Below are positions 36,985-46,190 of a stretch of DNA of 64,000 nt, piece after piece. The DNA is from Kiloniella sp. EL199 (GTDB lineage: Bacteria > Pseudomonadota > Alphaproteobacteria > Kiloniellales > Kiloniellaceae), in NCBI RefSeq assembly GCF_900313065.1, contig NZ_OMPU01000010.1, positions 1 through 64,000 of the forward strand, given 5' to 3'. The position numbers and the translations under genes were made by a program. The notes below the pieces were generated by a model that ran no database searches, had not been told where the DNA came from, and saw only the letters and a program-made list of their open reading frames with translations. Positions within the stretch are counted from its first letter, which is position 1. Each line of letters begins with the position of its first letter.

Positions 36985-37130
36985 AGGGAGTACTCACTGA
37001 AAATCATGAAAGGATGATACGGTCAGGAAAGCTATTTTGTCGATCTTATGAACAGAGGTCAAAGAATTGCTGACACATAGTGTGATTGGATGAATAGCAA
37101 GGAAGCAATCATCGGATTCTGAAAATTAAC

Positions 37131-37162
37131 CATATATATTCATTCTGCCATATATATTCATT
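37131..37162. repeat. Two direct copies of a 14-bp AT-rich motif
   Basis: CATATATATTCATT occurs at 37131-37144 and again at 37149-37162, with an 18-bp period. It lies in the 265-bp gap between the gamma-glutamyltransferase and Kef-type genes, about 90 bp before the latter. It could be a paired regulator site or a slippage duplication. The rest of the gap shows no gene. Confidence 0.6.
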
Positions 37163-37249
37163 TTGATTGTATGCTGTAAGAAACTCAGATGAAAAGTTTT
37201 TTATGGCGATAAGAGCACGCACTGATTGATAACAGGGAAAGGGAAAAGA

Positions 37250-38926
37250 ATGGGCGAGATCATATCGTTGCTGGCAGCATCCGTAATCGCGGTTTTGTTG
37301 TTTAGTCGATTGGGTCTTGGATCAGTTCTTGGATATCTTGCCGCGGGCGCGTTTATTGGCCCGGCTGGCTTTGGTCTTGTAAATGATGCCGACTATATGC
37401 GTCATATCGGCGAATTTGGTGTTGTTTTCCTCCTCTTTTTAATCGGTATAGAAATCAAGCCACAGCGTCTTTGGGTGCTGAGAAAGTTGGTGTTTGGTCT
37501 GGGCGGGCTTCAGGTTGCCGTTACGGGGGTATTTATCGCTGCTCTTAGTTATTTTGCTTTCGGAATTACGCGGGAAACAGCACTGGTTATCGGCTTTGGC
37601 TTGGCACTTTCTTCTACGGCTTTTGGTGTTCAGATCCTGGCTGATCAGCATCAAACGACCAGCCACTGGGGACGGACAAGTTTTTCTATCCTCCTTTTTC
37701 AGGATCTTGCGGTTGTTCCTTTATTGATTCTGCTGCCTCTATTGTCATTTGGTGAGATGCGGTTTTCTGTGTCCATGGGGTTTGCGCTTTTACAATCAGT
37801 GGGCATTTTTATCTCGGTTCTGATTGCCGGGCGTTATGCCATCAATCCGATACTACATGCTATTGCCCACAGTAAGAATAGTGATGTTTTTGTCGCGACC
37901 GCTCTTTTGCTCGTACTTGGCTTTGCCTGGATTATGGAACTTGTTGGGCTTTCCATGGCAATGGGCGCTTTTATTGCCGGTGTCCTGCTTTCTGAATCAG
38001 AATACAAACAACAGATTGAAGCAGACGTAATGCCATTTCGGGGTCTGTTGCTCGGGTTGTTTTTTATGAGTGTAGGCATGTCGTTTGTGCCAGAAACTGT
38101 CCTGGATAATCTGGAAGTCGTCATCCTTGGTGCTGGTGCTCTTATTGCTGTTAAAGCAGTGGTTATTATTGTCTTGGCCAAACTATGGAAGACGCCAGTT
38201 GCAATTGCTGTTAAGTGTGGATTCCTACTCTCTCAGGCCGGGGAATTTGGATTTGTACTCTTTACCCTCGGCGATAGCCTGGGTCTGTTACCAGAAGACA
38301 TGATGGAGACATTGATCGCTGTCATTGTTTTGAGCATGGTGACAACGCCTTTGATGGTTAAAATAGGCGAATTACTTGCAGAATGGCTGAAATCGCCAGC
38401 ATCGGATGCGATGGAGGTTTCTGAACCTGTGCCGGAACGCCCCGTTATTGTTGCTGGATTTGGGCGGGTAGGGGAGGTGATCGCCGGGATGTTACGGAAG
38501 GTTGATGTCTCGACTGTGGCAATTGATATGGATGCCAAGAAAGTCGCCGAAGGTCGTCGTCTTGGTTACAATGTTCTTTTTGGCGATGCCAGCCGCCCAG
38601 AAATCTTAAAATCAGTCGGGGCAGGTCGTGCGCGTCTGGTTGTGATAACGCTGGATAATTATAAAGCTGCCGAAGGAGTCGTACGGACAATGAAGAGACA
38701 CTATCCTGACATACCACTCCACGTGAGGGTCAGGGATTGGCCGGATGCGGATCACTTTACAGGGCTCGGTGCATCCCACGCGATCCCGGAGACTGTAGAG
38801 GCCAGTTTGCGCCTAGGGGCTTCTGCTCTTGAGGCAGCAGGGGTCGGGGAAGAGGAACGGCGTACGCTGTTTGAATATCTTCGTGAAGGTGATTACGAAA
38901 AACTTCGGGATTATCACAAGCTCTAG
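37250..38926 (+). CDS. Kef-type cation:proton antiporter (CPA2) with TrkA-N domain
   Basis: About 558 residues. The first 380 hold roughly 12 membrane helices of the CPA2 exchanger fold (LFLIGIEIKPQRLWVLRK, GFGLALSSTAFGVQIL). After it comes a cytosolic RCK/TrkA-N nucleotide-binding domain (VIVAGFGRVGEVIAGML, then LFGDASRPEILKSVGAG). It exports K+ or Na+ in exchange for H+. The frame begins at TTG 37226, but ATG 37250 aligns with the membrane start and has GGGAAA upstream. It resembles YbaL/KefB; glutathione gating cannot be judged. Confidence 0.9.
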   Translation: MGEIISLLAASVIAVLLFSRLGLGSVLGYLAAGAFIGPAGFGLVNDADYMRHIGEFGVVFLLFLIGIEIKPQRLWVLRKLVFGLGGLQVAVTGVFIAALSYFAFGITRETALVIGFGLALSSTAFGVQILADQHQTTSHWGRTSFSILLFQDLAVVPLLILLPLLSFGEMRFSVSMGFALLQSVGIFISVLIAGRYAINPILHAIAHSKNSDVFVATALLLVLGFAWIMELVGLSMAMGAFIAGVLLSESEYKQQIEADVMPFRGLLLGLFFMSVGMSFVPETVLDNLEVVILGAGALIAVKAVVIIVLAKLWKTPVAIAVKCGFLLSQAGEFGFVLFTLGDSLGLLPEDMMETLIAVIVLSMVTTPLMVKIGELLAEWLKSPASDAMEVSEPVPERPVIVAGFGRVGEVIAGMLRKVDVSTVAIDMDAKKVAEGRRLGYNVLFGDASRPEILKSVGAGRARLVVITLDNYKAAEGVVRTMKRHYPDIPLHVRVRDWPDADHFTGLGASHAIPETVEASLRLGASALEAAGVGEEERRTLFEYLREGDYEKLRDYHKL

Positions 38927-39036
38927 TGATACCAGCTTATACCGTATTTATCGGAGAGTTCAGTTGCTGTTTCCCGCATGGAAGCATTAATCTTTGTTCC
39001 TGTTATCATTGAGGATTGAAAGGCAAAATGGCAGAT

Positions 39037-39462
39037 TTAATAATCAGATTTTGAGATGCGCCCTCGGCCCTTTTTTATTTCTCCGCGCTGTTTCTTTTTG
39101 TCCGTTCGTTTGGCCTTGGCGGATTTTGAAGGCTTGGTTGGTCGGCGGAATTTTTGCTGCACTGTCGCTTTCTTGATTAAATCGGCAAGTCTTTCACGGG
39201 CATCCTGACGGTTTCGTTCCTGAGTACGATGGCTGTTTGCGGTAATCAGGATCTCGCCGTCCTGTGTCATCAGATGACTGGCAATATTCTTTAAGCGGTT
39301 GAATACAAATATCGAAATAGCAGGGCTGGTTTTTGCATTAAACCTTAATTGTACAGCCGTAGATACTTTATTGACGTTTTGACCGCCAGAACCCGAAGCT
39401 CTGATAAAGGTTTCTTGCAGTTCTTCCTGAGCAATCTGAATAGTGTTGGTAATCTTTAACAT
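39037..39462 (-). CDS. arfB: Peptidyl-tRNA hydrolase ArfB (ribosome rescue)
   Basis: A 141-residue class-I release-factor-like protein. The catalytic GGQ is in ASGSGGQNVNKVSTAVQL, and the C-terminal tail is strongly basic (KKKQRGEIKKGRGR), which in ArfB enters the empty mRNA channel of stalled ribosomes. No codon-recognition domain is present, as expected. It is a single-gene unit. Confidence 0.94.
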   Translation of the reverse strand: MLKITNTIQIAQEELQETFIRASGSGGQNVNKVSTAVQLRFNAKTSPAISIFVFNRLKNIASHLMTQDGEILITANSHRTQERNRQDARERLADLIKKATVQQKFRRPTKPSKSAKAKRTDKKKQRGEIKKGRGRISKSDY

Positions 39463-39572
39463 GATTTTGCCTTTGGAAAATCAGCATGCGTTCATTGGAA
39501 CTACTGTTCTATTCGTTATCCCGTTTTTACTTATGAGTTTTTATATTTGATTTTCTTTACGATTAGACTTTT

Positions 39573-40238
39573 TTAGTCAGAGTGTTGTTCCGGGAAATAG
39601 GTTATGGGATCACCTGTGGCCCATACAGGGTATTTTTTCAAAATCCCTTTGAAGCGAGAAGAGTCAAGAAACTCATATAACCAGAGCTTCAGATGTGGAT
39701 AATTTGTTTGATCAAACCACGCACGGTCAACATTGGCGAACTGCCTGATAAAAGGTGCTATGGCCATATCAGCCAGTGATCGTCGCGAGCCAAATAAAAA
39801 GAGGTCTTGGGTGAGTAATTTGTTTAATTCATCCAAAAAATCTTCAGCCTGCGTGCGATGCATTATCGGATCGGCACCTTCATAACGCGGGGCATATTTG
39901 TATCGATCCAAATGCTCCTTGAACTCAACCTCGCAACGATTAATGAGATCCAGCATTGTATCCAGGGTGCCTATTTCAGGGTTTAGCCAGCTCTCTGGAT
40001 CATTTTGATTGAGGGCCCAGAGCATAATATCCAGGCTTTCTTCCAGAACATCATCATTTGACAGTACGAGAACAGGAACTGTCCCCTTTGGTGAGGCCTG
40101 AAGCATTTCCGTAGGTTTATTGCGTAAAACAATTTCCCTTATTTCACAGATCTGATGGCTACTTTGCAAGCCTAACCTGGCTCGCATGGCATAGGGACAG
40201 CGTCTAAAACTGTAGAGAAGGGGAATTTTTTGCGGCAT
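39573..40238 (-). CDS. Glutathione S-transferase-like protein
   Basis: A 221-residue protein with a thioredoxin-like N-terminal domain (YSFRRCPYAMRARLGL, KGTVPVLVL, EESLDIMLW) and an all-helical C-terminal domain (about 90-210), the GST plan. The CPYAM motif offers an active-site Cys, as in omega/GRX2-type enzymes. The substrate is unknown. It stands alone. Confidence 0.85.
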   Translation of the reverse strand: MPQKIPLLYSFRRCPYAMRARLGLQSSHQICEIREIVLRNKPTEMLQASPKGTVPVLVLSNDDVLEESLDIMLWALNQNDPESWLNPEIGTLDTMLDLINRCEVEFKEHLDRYKYAPRYEGADPIMHRTQAEDFLDELNKLLTQDLFLFGSRRSLADMAIAPFIRQFANVDRAWFDQTNYPHLKLWLYEFLDSSRFKGILKKYPVWATGDPITYFPEQHSD

Positions 40239-40528
40239 GATTAATGGGTCCGAAAAATAATTATCTTTATGAATTTATCGCTATCGTTTTGTCGTTTCAA
40301 TGCCTTATACACCGCACATATTCTGTTGCTTTAATGGAAAATTATTCTCTAGGTATTATTGCGGATAGAGATAAATTTTATATGTAAATATATATTTATG
40401 ATAAATGAAGTAGATAATTGAAATGCATTGTCTGTATTTGTTCACATCAAAAGGATGTAACAAGGTCAAGAGATGAAACAGGGTGGCGTTCTGCTGCTGC
40501 AGAGCTGGTTTATGGGGCAGTTTATAGA
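40239..40528. other. AT-rich intergenic region
   Basis: 290 bp between the divergent GST-like and PAS genes. It presumably carries both promoters. No stem-loop, RNA gene or convincing short gene is seen. The PAS frame is open upstream to 40418 but without family-like sequence there. Confidence 0.5.
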
Positions 40529-41002
40529 ATGAAGTCAGAATACGACAGATTGATAACACTGGATTTTCTTGACTCCTGTCCAGAAAACATTCGGGAATTC
40601 TACAAATATTGGGATTCAAAACGTAAAGGGCGTTCAATGCCTTCACGCTCTGACCTTGAGCCAGTTGAAATGAAGTCATTTCTGGCAAGTATGATTTTGG
40701 TTGATGTCAAGCGAAAGCCGCTTGATTTTATCTATCGCCTTGTTGGGACAAAAGAAGTCGAAGCACGCGGGTTTGATCCTACCGGTAAACCTGTTGCAGA
40801 AGGTAGCTTTGGCATAACAGTAGAAGACGTATTGACAAACTATCGCATTGTGTCAGAAAAAAAGTGCCCGGTTTATGATCGCGAAGGTGTTCCATCAGAT
40901 ATTCCGCATTTATGGCAAGGGGATGTTATTTTACTCCCACTATCGGATGATGATGAAATCGTGAATATGGTTGTTACCTTTACGGATTTTATTCATCTTT
41001 AA
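40529..41002 (+). CDS. PAS_5-type sensory domain protein
   Basis: A 157-residue protein consisting of a single PAS-like domain of the alphaproteobacterial PAS_5 type (YWDSKRKGRSMPSRSDLEPVEMKS, split here as YWDSKRKG and MPSRSDLEP; then FIYRLVGT and LLPLSDDD). It has no output domain. The frame is open from 40418, but the family begins near Met 40529, so this start is chosen even though its ribosome binding site is weak. The ligand and partner are unknown. Confidence 0.75.
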   Translation: MKSEYDRLITLDFLDSCPENIREFYKYWDSKRKGRSMPSRSDLEPVEMKSFLASMILVDVKRKPLDFIYRLVGTKEVEARGFDPTGKPVAEGSFGITVEDVLTNYRIVSEKKCPVYDREGVPSDIPHLWQGDVILLPLSDDDEIVNMVVTFTDFIHL

Positions 41003-41051
41003 TGACGAGATAAGTTTTTCTTTTTTAGTATCGTTTGATGCGAAGCGAGCT

Positions 41052-42422
41052 TTATGCTGCTTGGCGCTTGGTGAATCTTTTCTGGGATCTGTTTTCACCA
41101 TTGGTGTTTTGAGCCTGACGATTGCCAAAACCACCATTGCCGTTACCTGCGGAACGACCACGCCCTGAACTGCCACGTCCGGGGCCACCGCGACCACGAT
41201 TACTTCCGGGCTTGCCACCAGGTTTGCCAAAGTTCCGACCACGACGATTGTTCGGGCGCTGGGAATTTGCATCGCGTTTGCTGATTTCAACGTGGAAAGG
41301 GTGATCCTTTTCAACGGTGATATCCTGACGGATGGATTTCTCAATGCGTTTCAGCGTACCAATTTCTTTCGGTGAGCAGAATGAATAGGCATCGCCAGTC
41401 GCTTCGGCACGACCAGTACGACCAATACGGTGCACATAATTTTCCGGGTCGGTCGGCAAGTCGATATTCACAACAACCTTGATGCCTTGTACGTCAATAC
41501 CACGGGCAGCAACATCGGTTGCAACGAGAACGTCAATATCACCGCGACGGAATTTATTGAGAACTTTTGTTCTGATGCGCTGTTGTTTGTCACCGTGAAT
41601 TGCATCCACGCGGCGCCCATCTTCGCGAAGGGCGTCAGACCAGCGATCACATTCTGCTTTGGTCTGCATGAAAACCAGAACACGCTCGCCGGGATGTTTA
41701 TCCAGAATATGGCCCAGAAGAGCCTGTTTCTGTCCACCGTGAACATAAAACGCACGCTGTGTAACGTTGGTTGCAGTTGTTGACTCTTTCGCTGTTTCAA
41801 TGCGAACCGGATCTTTCAAAAGCTGTGTGATCAGACGATCAACAGATTTTGGCATTGTCGCAGAGAAAAGAACCGTCTGATGTTCACTTGGCAGACTGTT
41901 TGCGATTTCAATTACTTCATCTGAGAAACCAAGATCAAGCATGCGATCAGCTTCATCGAGAATAAGCGTTGTTGTGTGGTCGAATTTAACAGATCCACGC
42001 TTTACGTGATCGATCAGACGACCAGGTGTTGCCACAAGAATATGCACGCCGCGATTAAGGTCACGGAACTGTGGGAACATTGGTGCACCGCCAGTAACCG
42101 TTGTGTAACGGATCGGCAAGAACTTTGACAAGCCGCGAAGAACGTGACCAATCTGCATGGCTATTTCACGTGTTGGTGCAAGAATTAATGCTTGTGGATG
42201 GTTGGCAACATAGCGCTCTTTTCGTTCGTACAGACGCTGTAATAGCGGAAGAACGAAGGCAGCTGTTTTTCCACCACCTGTTTGGGAAAGACCAATAACA
42301 TCTCTGCCTTCCATAAGGGCAGGAATAGTTTTGGACTGAATAGCAGTAGGCGTGGTGAAACCTTGTGCGTCGATAGCACGTTGAAGCGGCTCAATCAGAT
42401 TGAGCTCGGAAAACTGAGTCAT
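41052..42422 (-). CDS. DEAD-box RNA helicase, RhlE-like
   Basis: About 456 residues. Motifs are in order: Q-motif, Walker A SQTGGGKT, PTREIAMQI, ATPGRLIDH, DEADRMLDLGF, SAT, VATDVAARGIDV and HRIGRTGRA. The C-terminal 80 residues are low-complexity Gly/Arg/Asn-rich, an RNA-binding tail. It unwinds RNA in ribosome assembly or mRNA decay. Start Met 42422 has AAGGAA upstream; the frame extends 8 codons further but less convincingly. Confidence 0.92.
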   Translation of the reverse strand: MTQFSELNLIEPLQRAIDAQGFTTPTAIQSKTIPALMEGRDVIGLSQTGGGKTAAFVLPLLQRLYERKERYVANHPQALILAPTREIAMQIGHVLRGLSKFLPIRYTTVTGGAPMFPQFRDLNRGVHILVATPGRLIDHVKRGSVKFDHTTTLILDEADRMLDLGFSDEVIEIANSLPSEHQTVLFSATMPKSVDRLITQLLKDPVRIETAKESTTATNVTQRAFYVHGGQKQALLGHILDKHPGERVLVFMQTKAECDRWSDALREDGRRVDAIHGDKQQRIRTKVLNKFRRGDIDVLVATDVAARGIDVQGIKVVVNIDLPTDPENYVHRIGRTGRAEATGDAYSFCSPKEIGTLKRIEKSIRQDITVEKDHPFHVEISKRDANSQRPNNRRGRNFGKPGGKPGSNRGRGGPGRGSSGRGRSAGNGNGGFGNRQAQNTNGENRSQKRFTKRQAA

Positions 42423-42446
42423 GCAGGAAAGTTCCTTTAAAAGCAT

Positions 42447-42831
42447 GGTGAAGGCTATACCTGGATCAATCTAGCTCTTCGCCGCACTTTTGGAGACATC
42501 AATGTCCAACACAAGGATAAGCGCTATCGATCTAGGCGGGGCTATTACACAACCCCATCAGAGCGAAAAACCATGTGCCGAAACCCACGCTCTCTCGCGA
42601 AGTGACGCTTGAATATAGGAAGGGCCTCTTGGGGTCAAGCCCGATCCACTGATATCTTTTGCATGGCGCCTATGCATTGATCGTAATCGCAATCAGATTT
42701 GGACAGTGATTCAATGAAGTGGAAAAGACGCTCAAGTCTTAGGATACTCTATTTTCGGCGATAAAAAGTTGCCTGTTCCAAGCCCTTCGACTACCGTATC
42801 CGCCATAAAAATATAGGGAGGTTCCGGGCTG
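42447..42831. other. Long intergenic region between helicase and ABC operon
   Basis: This region holds the divergent promoters of the helicase and the ABC operon. No gene longer than a few tens of codons is convincing. Its right end carries the leader described separately. DEAD-box genes often have long regulated leaders, but I see no defined RNA structure on the helicase side. Confidence 0.5.
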
Positions 42832-42894
42832 TTGGCTTCGGACCGTAAATCGCGAGACAAGTTCTTGGCTCGTTTTTCAAGGGGCAAAAAATGA
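42832..42894 (+). CDS. Possible 20-codon leader peptide before the ABC binding-protein gene
   Basis: TTG at 42832 is preceded by AGGGAGG (42815-42821). The frame runs 20 codons, rich in Lys and Arg, and its TGA overlaps the binding-protein ATG (ATGA at 42891-42894). Inside it, CGAGACAAG and CTTGGCTCG (42853-42872) form a hairpin followed by TTTTT, a terminator-like element. It may be a translated attenuator or chance; the start codon is non-standard. Confidence 0.35.
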   Translation: MASDRKSRDKFLARFSRGKK

Positions 42895-44078
42895 AAAAAA
42901 ACAAACATCTGTTACCAATGTTAATGGCGGGTGCAATGGCACTAAGCGCAGGTTTTGCATCACCAGCAGTTCAGGCTGCGGAACCTGTTAAAATTGGCAT
43001 GATCACAACATTATCCGGTGGCGGCGCCAGCCTTGGTATTGATATTCGTGACGGGTTCATGCTCGGTCTGAAAATGAAAGATGGCAAGCTGGGGGGCGTT
43101 GAAACGCAAGTTATTGAAGTTGATGATGCCCGCAAGGTTGAAAATGCGAAGCAAATTGCGACGCGGATGATCAAACAGGACGATGTTGATATTGTAACCG
43201 GAATTGTCTGGTCAAATCTGGCGATGGCTGTTGTTCCAAGTGTGACTCGTGCTGGCAAGTTTTACATCAGCCCGAATGCAGGTCCTTCTGCTTTGGCGGG
43301 TAAAAAATGTCATGAGAACTATTTCAATGTCGCATGGCAAAATGACAATTTGCACGAGGCTGCCGGGCAATATGTGACCGATAAGGGGTTGAAGAACGTT
43401 TATCTCATGGCCCCGAACTACCCGGCAGGTAAAGATGCGATTGCCGGTTTCAAGCGGTTTTATAAAGGTAACGTAGCAGGCGAAGTTTATACGAAACTTG
43501 GTCAGGTCGACTATGCTGCTGAGTTGGCGAACCTTCGTGCGGCAAAACCGGATGCCGTTTATTTCTTCCTGCCAGGTGGTATGGGGATCAACTTTGTGAA
43601 GCAATATTCTCAGGCTGGTCTTGGTGCTGATACACCGCTTTTTGGCCCTGCGTTCTCATTTGACGAAGGCATTTTGAAGGCTGTTGGTGACGCGGCTATT
43701 GGTGTTTACAACACATCACAGTGGAACAAGGATATTGATAACGCTGCAAATGCATCCTTTGTGAAGGCATTCAAAGAAGCTTATGGGCGTAATCCGTCAC
43801 TCTATGCCAGCCAGGGGTATGATGCTGCGCTTTTGATTGATTCAGCAATTACGTCTGTCGATGGGGATCTTTCTGATGATGACAAGTTCCGCGATGCCCT
43901 TCGCAAGGCAGAGTTTGAGTCCGTTCGGGGCGACTTCAAATTTGGATCAAACCAGCACCCGGTACAGGATATTTATGTACGCATTGTTCACAAAGACGGG
44001 GACACTGTAACCAACAAAATTGTGAGCAAAGTCTTCTCTGCGCATCAGGATGCTTACGCGGCAGAATGTAAGCTTTAA
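42891..44078 (+). CDS. ABC transporter substrate-binding protein (Liv type)
   Basis: A 395-residue type-1 periplasmic binding protein. The Sec signal peptide spans about residues 1-30 (cleavage near AVQA-AEPVK), followed by KIGMITTLSGGGASLGIDIR, typical of the HAAT/LivK family. It binds a branched-chain amino acid, amide or aromatic acid; the substrate is not readable here. It is first in a five-gene transporter operon plus hydrolase. Confidence 0.9.
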   Translation: MKKNKHLLPMLMAGAMALSAGFASPAVQAAEPVKIGMITTLSGGGASLGIDIRDGFMLGLKMKDGKLGGVETQVIEVDDARKVENAKQIATRMIKQDDVDIVTGIVWSNLAMAVVPSVTRAGKFYISPNAGPSALAGKKCHENYFNVAWQNDNLHEAAGQYVTDKGLKNVYLMAPNYPAGKDAIAGFKRFYKGNVAGEVYTKLGQVDYAAELANLRAAKPDAVYFFLPGGMGINFVKQYSQAGLGADTPLFGPAFSFDEGILKAVGDAAIGVYNTSQWNKDIDNAANASFVKAFKEAYGRNPSLYASQGYDAALLIDSAITSVDGDLSDDDKFRDALRKAEFESVRGDFKFGSNQHPVQDIYVRIVHKDGDTVTNKIVSKVFSAHQDAYAAECKL

Positions 44079-44116
44079 GTATAACCAAAGCCGAATGATA
44101 GGCCCTTATAGTGTCA

Positions 44117-44170
44117 GGGTCGGTTACCATCTGGACAAGTGTTTTGCACACTTGGGATGACAACCGATCC
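44117..44170 (+). promoter_or_regulatory. Long stem-loop between ABC binding protein and permease genes
   Basis: Outer arms GGGTCGGTT (44117-44125) and AACCGATCC (44162-44170), middle CATC/GATG, and inner CAAGTGT (44136-44142) with ACACTTG (44148-44154) nest into one structure. It begins 38 bases after the binding-protein stop. Without a T-tract it is more likely a 3'-end stabiliser or partial attenuator than a full terminator. Confidence 0.65.
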
Positions 44171-44238
44171 TGCTGTTATATGAGGGTATCTGGCTTGGTC
44201 ATATCTAGACCGTTTCTGGCCATATCTGGAATGTATTT

Positions 44239-45165
44239 ATGTTAACGATAGAACTGTTTTTTGAACAGTCGCTGAACGGGCTTCAACAGGGGGTAATGCT
44301 TTTCCTTATGGCAGCGGGATTGACGCTGGTTTTTGGGATTATGCATCTTATTAATTTGGCTCATGGTTCTCTCTATATGATCGGGGCTTATGTCGCGGCC
44401 AGTGTAACGCAGGCAAGTGACAGTTTCGTCCTTGGCATTCTTGCCGCCCTGACGGCGGCGGGATTGACCGGAATGTTACTGGAATTCTCTGCTTTGCGCA
44501 GATTGTATAACCGCGATCATCTTGATCAGGTGCTTGCAACCTTTGGCATGATACTGTTTTTCAATGAGTTGGTTAAAATCCTGTGGGGGCCTCAAGCTCT
44601 GTTTCTATCAACGCCGGAACTTCTTTCCGGAACACTGGAATTTATTCCCGGTGCCCCATATCCATCCTATCGGCTGTTTATTATTGGGGCAGGTCTTGTT
44701 GTGGCTTTGCTTCTGCGACATCTGATCATTCACACCCGGGTCGGTATGTTAATTCGGGCAGGGGCAACGCACCGTGAAATGGTTGGGGCCCTAGGGGTGA
44801 ATATTGATCAGCTTTATACAATTGTCTTCGGGTTAGGGGCGATGCTGGCGGGCCTTGCCGGGGCTTTGGCCGGGCCGATGCTGGCGGTTGAGGTCGGGAT
44901 GGGGGAGAAAATTCTGATCCTTACCTTTGTGGTTATTATCATTGGAGGAATTGGCTCTGTTCGTGGCGCATTGGTTGGTGCGTTACTGGTGGGGATGGTC
45001 GATACCTATGGTCGCGCTTTTTTACCCACGATCATGCGGGAACTTCTTGATCCTGCATCTGCTGATACTGTTGCTGCCTCTATGTCTTCTGTTGCCATTT
45101 ATGTGCTGATGGCAGTGGTGTTGATCTGGAAGCCTCGCGGCCTGTTTCAGGCATATGGGAGCTAG
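44239..45165 (+). CDS. ABC transporter permease (LivH type)
   Basis: A 308-residue inner-membrane permease with about 8 helices and the LivH signature FGIMHLINLAHGSLYMIGAY near the N-terminus, plus GLAGALAGPMLAVEVGMG. It pairs with the LivM-type subunit 8 bp downstream. Confidence 0.93.
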   Translation: MLTIELFFEQSLNGLQQGVMLFLMAAGLTLVFGIMHLINLAHGSLYMIGAYVAASVTQASDSFVLGILAALTAAGLTGMLLEFSALRRLYNRDHLDQVLATFGMILFFNELVKILWGPQALFLSTPELLSGTLEFIPGAPYPSYRLFIIGAGLVVALLLRHLIIHTRVGMLIRAGATHREMVGALGVNIDQLYTIVFGLGAMLAGLAGALAGPMLAVEVGMGEKILILTFVVIIIGGIGSVRGALVGALLVGMVDTYGRAFLPTIMRELLDPASADTVAASMSSVAIYVLMAVVLIWKPRGLFQAYGS

Positions 45166-45173
45166 CTGATCAT

Positions 45174-46190
45174 ATGTTTCTAAATAAAATTATTGGTTCT
45201 GAGGCTAATTTAAGAGCAAAGATTGTTGCCTTGATTGGACTTTTTGTGCTTTTTACCGTTCCGCTATTGGCCAACCTTTTCAATGAACCTTTTCTGGTTG
45301 ATATCGCAAGTCGTATTCTGATCTATGCATTGGTTGCTGTTAGTCTTGATCTTATCCTTGGCTATGGAGGAATGGTTAGCTTTGGTCATGGTGCTTTTCT
45401 CGGATTGGGGGCCTATGTTGTCGGTATCTTGACCCATCACAGCTATGAAGGCACCGCTGTGGCCTTTTTGCCGGGTGAATGGCGGGGAACTACGCAGGCC
45501 TTTATCCAGTGGCCGCTCGCAATGTTTCTCAGTGGCTTTCTGGCATTGATAATCGGGGCATTAAGCCTGCGAACATCAGGTGTGTACTTCATCATGATAA
45601 CGCTGGCGTTTGCTCAGATGTTGTACTTTTTCATGATCTCTATTCCGACCTATGGCGGCGAAGATGGCCTTAATATCTGGGAGAGAAGTGAAATTCCTCT
45701 GTTGGATCTTTATGACGCCCAAAGCTTCTATTTTACCTGTTTATTTCTTTTGCTTTTGTGTCTGTGGTGTTGCTTGCGGGTCGTGAAAAGCCGTTTTGGT
45801 ATGGTTTTACGCGGGTGCCGACAGAACGAAGTCAGAATGAAGGCGCTGGGGTATCCTGTATATCGATACAAGCTGATGGCTTTTGTTTTGTCAGGTATGA
45901 TCGCTGGCCTTGCAGGCGCTTTGCTGGCGAACCATACCGAGTTTGTTGGTCCCGGCCTGATGCATTGGACCCGTTCGGGTGAGATCATGATCATGGTCAT
46001 TCTCGGTGGGATGGGGTCTTTGGTTGGTCCGGTTCTTGGGTCTGCGGCCTTGTTGATGATGGAAGAAATTTTGGCAGGTTTAACCGAGCACTGGATGATT
46101 TTCCTGGGGCCAATGCTGGTCTTGACTGTTCTTTTTGCGCGCAAGGGGCTTTACGGATTACTTGTCGGGAAGGGAACAGATCATGGCTGA
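45174..46190 (+). CDS. ABC transporter permease (LivM type)
   Basis: A 338-residue permease with about 10 helices. Family motifs: LILGYGGMVSFGHGAFLGLG, RLKTSGVYF-like SLRTSGVYFIMITLAFAQM and the EAA-like loop RMKALGYPVYRYKLMAFVLS. Its end overlaps the ATPase start by 8 bp. Confidence 0.93.
   Translation: MFLNKIIGSEANLRAKIVALIGLFVLFTVPLLANLFNEPFLVDIASRILIYALVAVSLDLILGYGGMVSFGHGAFLGLGAYVVGILTHHSYEGTAVAFLPGEWRGTTQAFIQWPLAMFLSGFLALIIGALSLRTSGVYFIMITLAFAQMLYFFMISIPTYGGEDGLNIWERSEIPLLDLYDAQSFYFTCLFLLLLCLWCCLRVVKSRFGMVLRGCRQNEVRMKALGYPVYRYKLMAFVLSGMIAGLAGALLANHTEFVGPGLMHWTRSGEIMIMVILGGMGSLVGPVLGSAALLMMEEILAGLTEHWMIFLGPMLVLTVLFARKGLYGLLVGKGTDHG

Noticed and set aside
37131-37162. CRISPR-like array
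   Set aside because: Only two copies with a 4-bp spacer and no cas genes.
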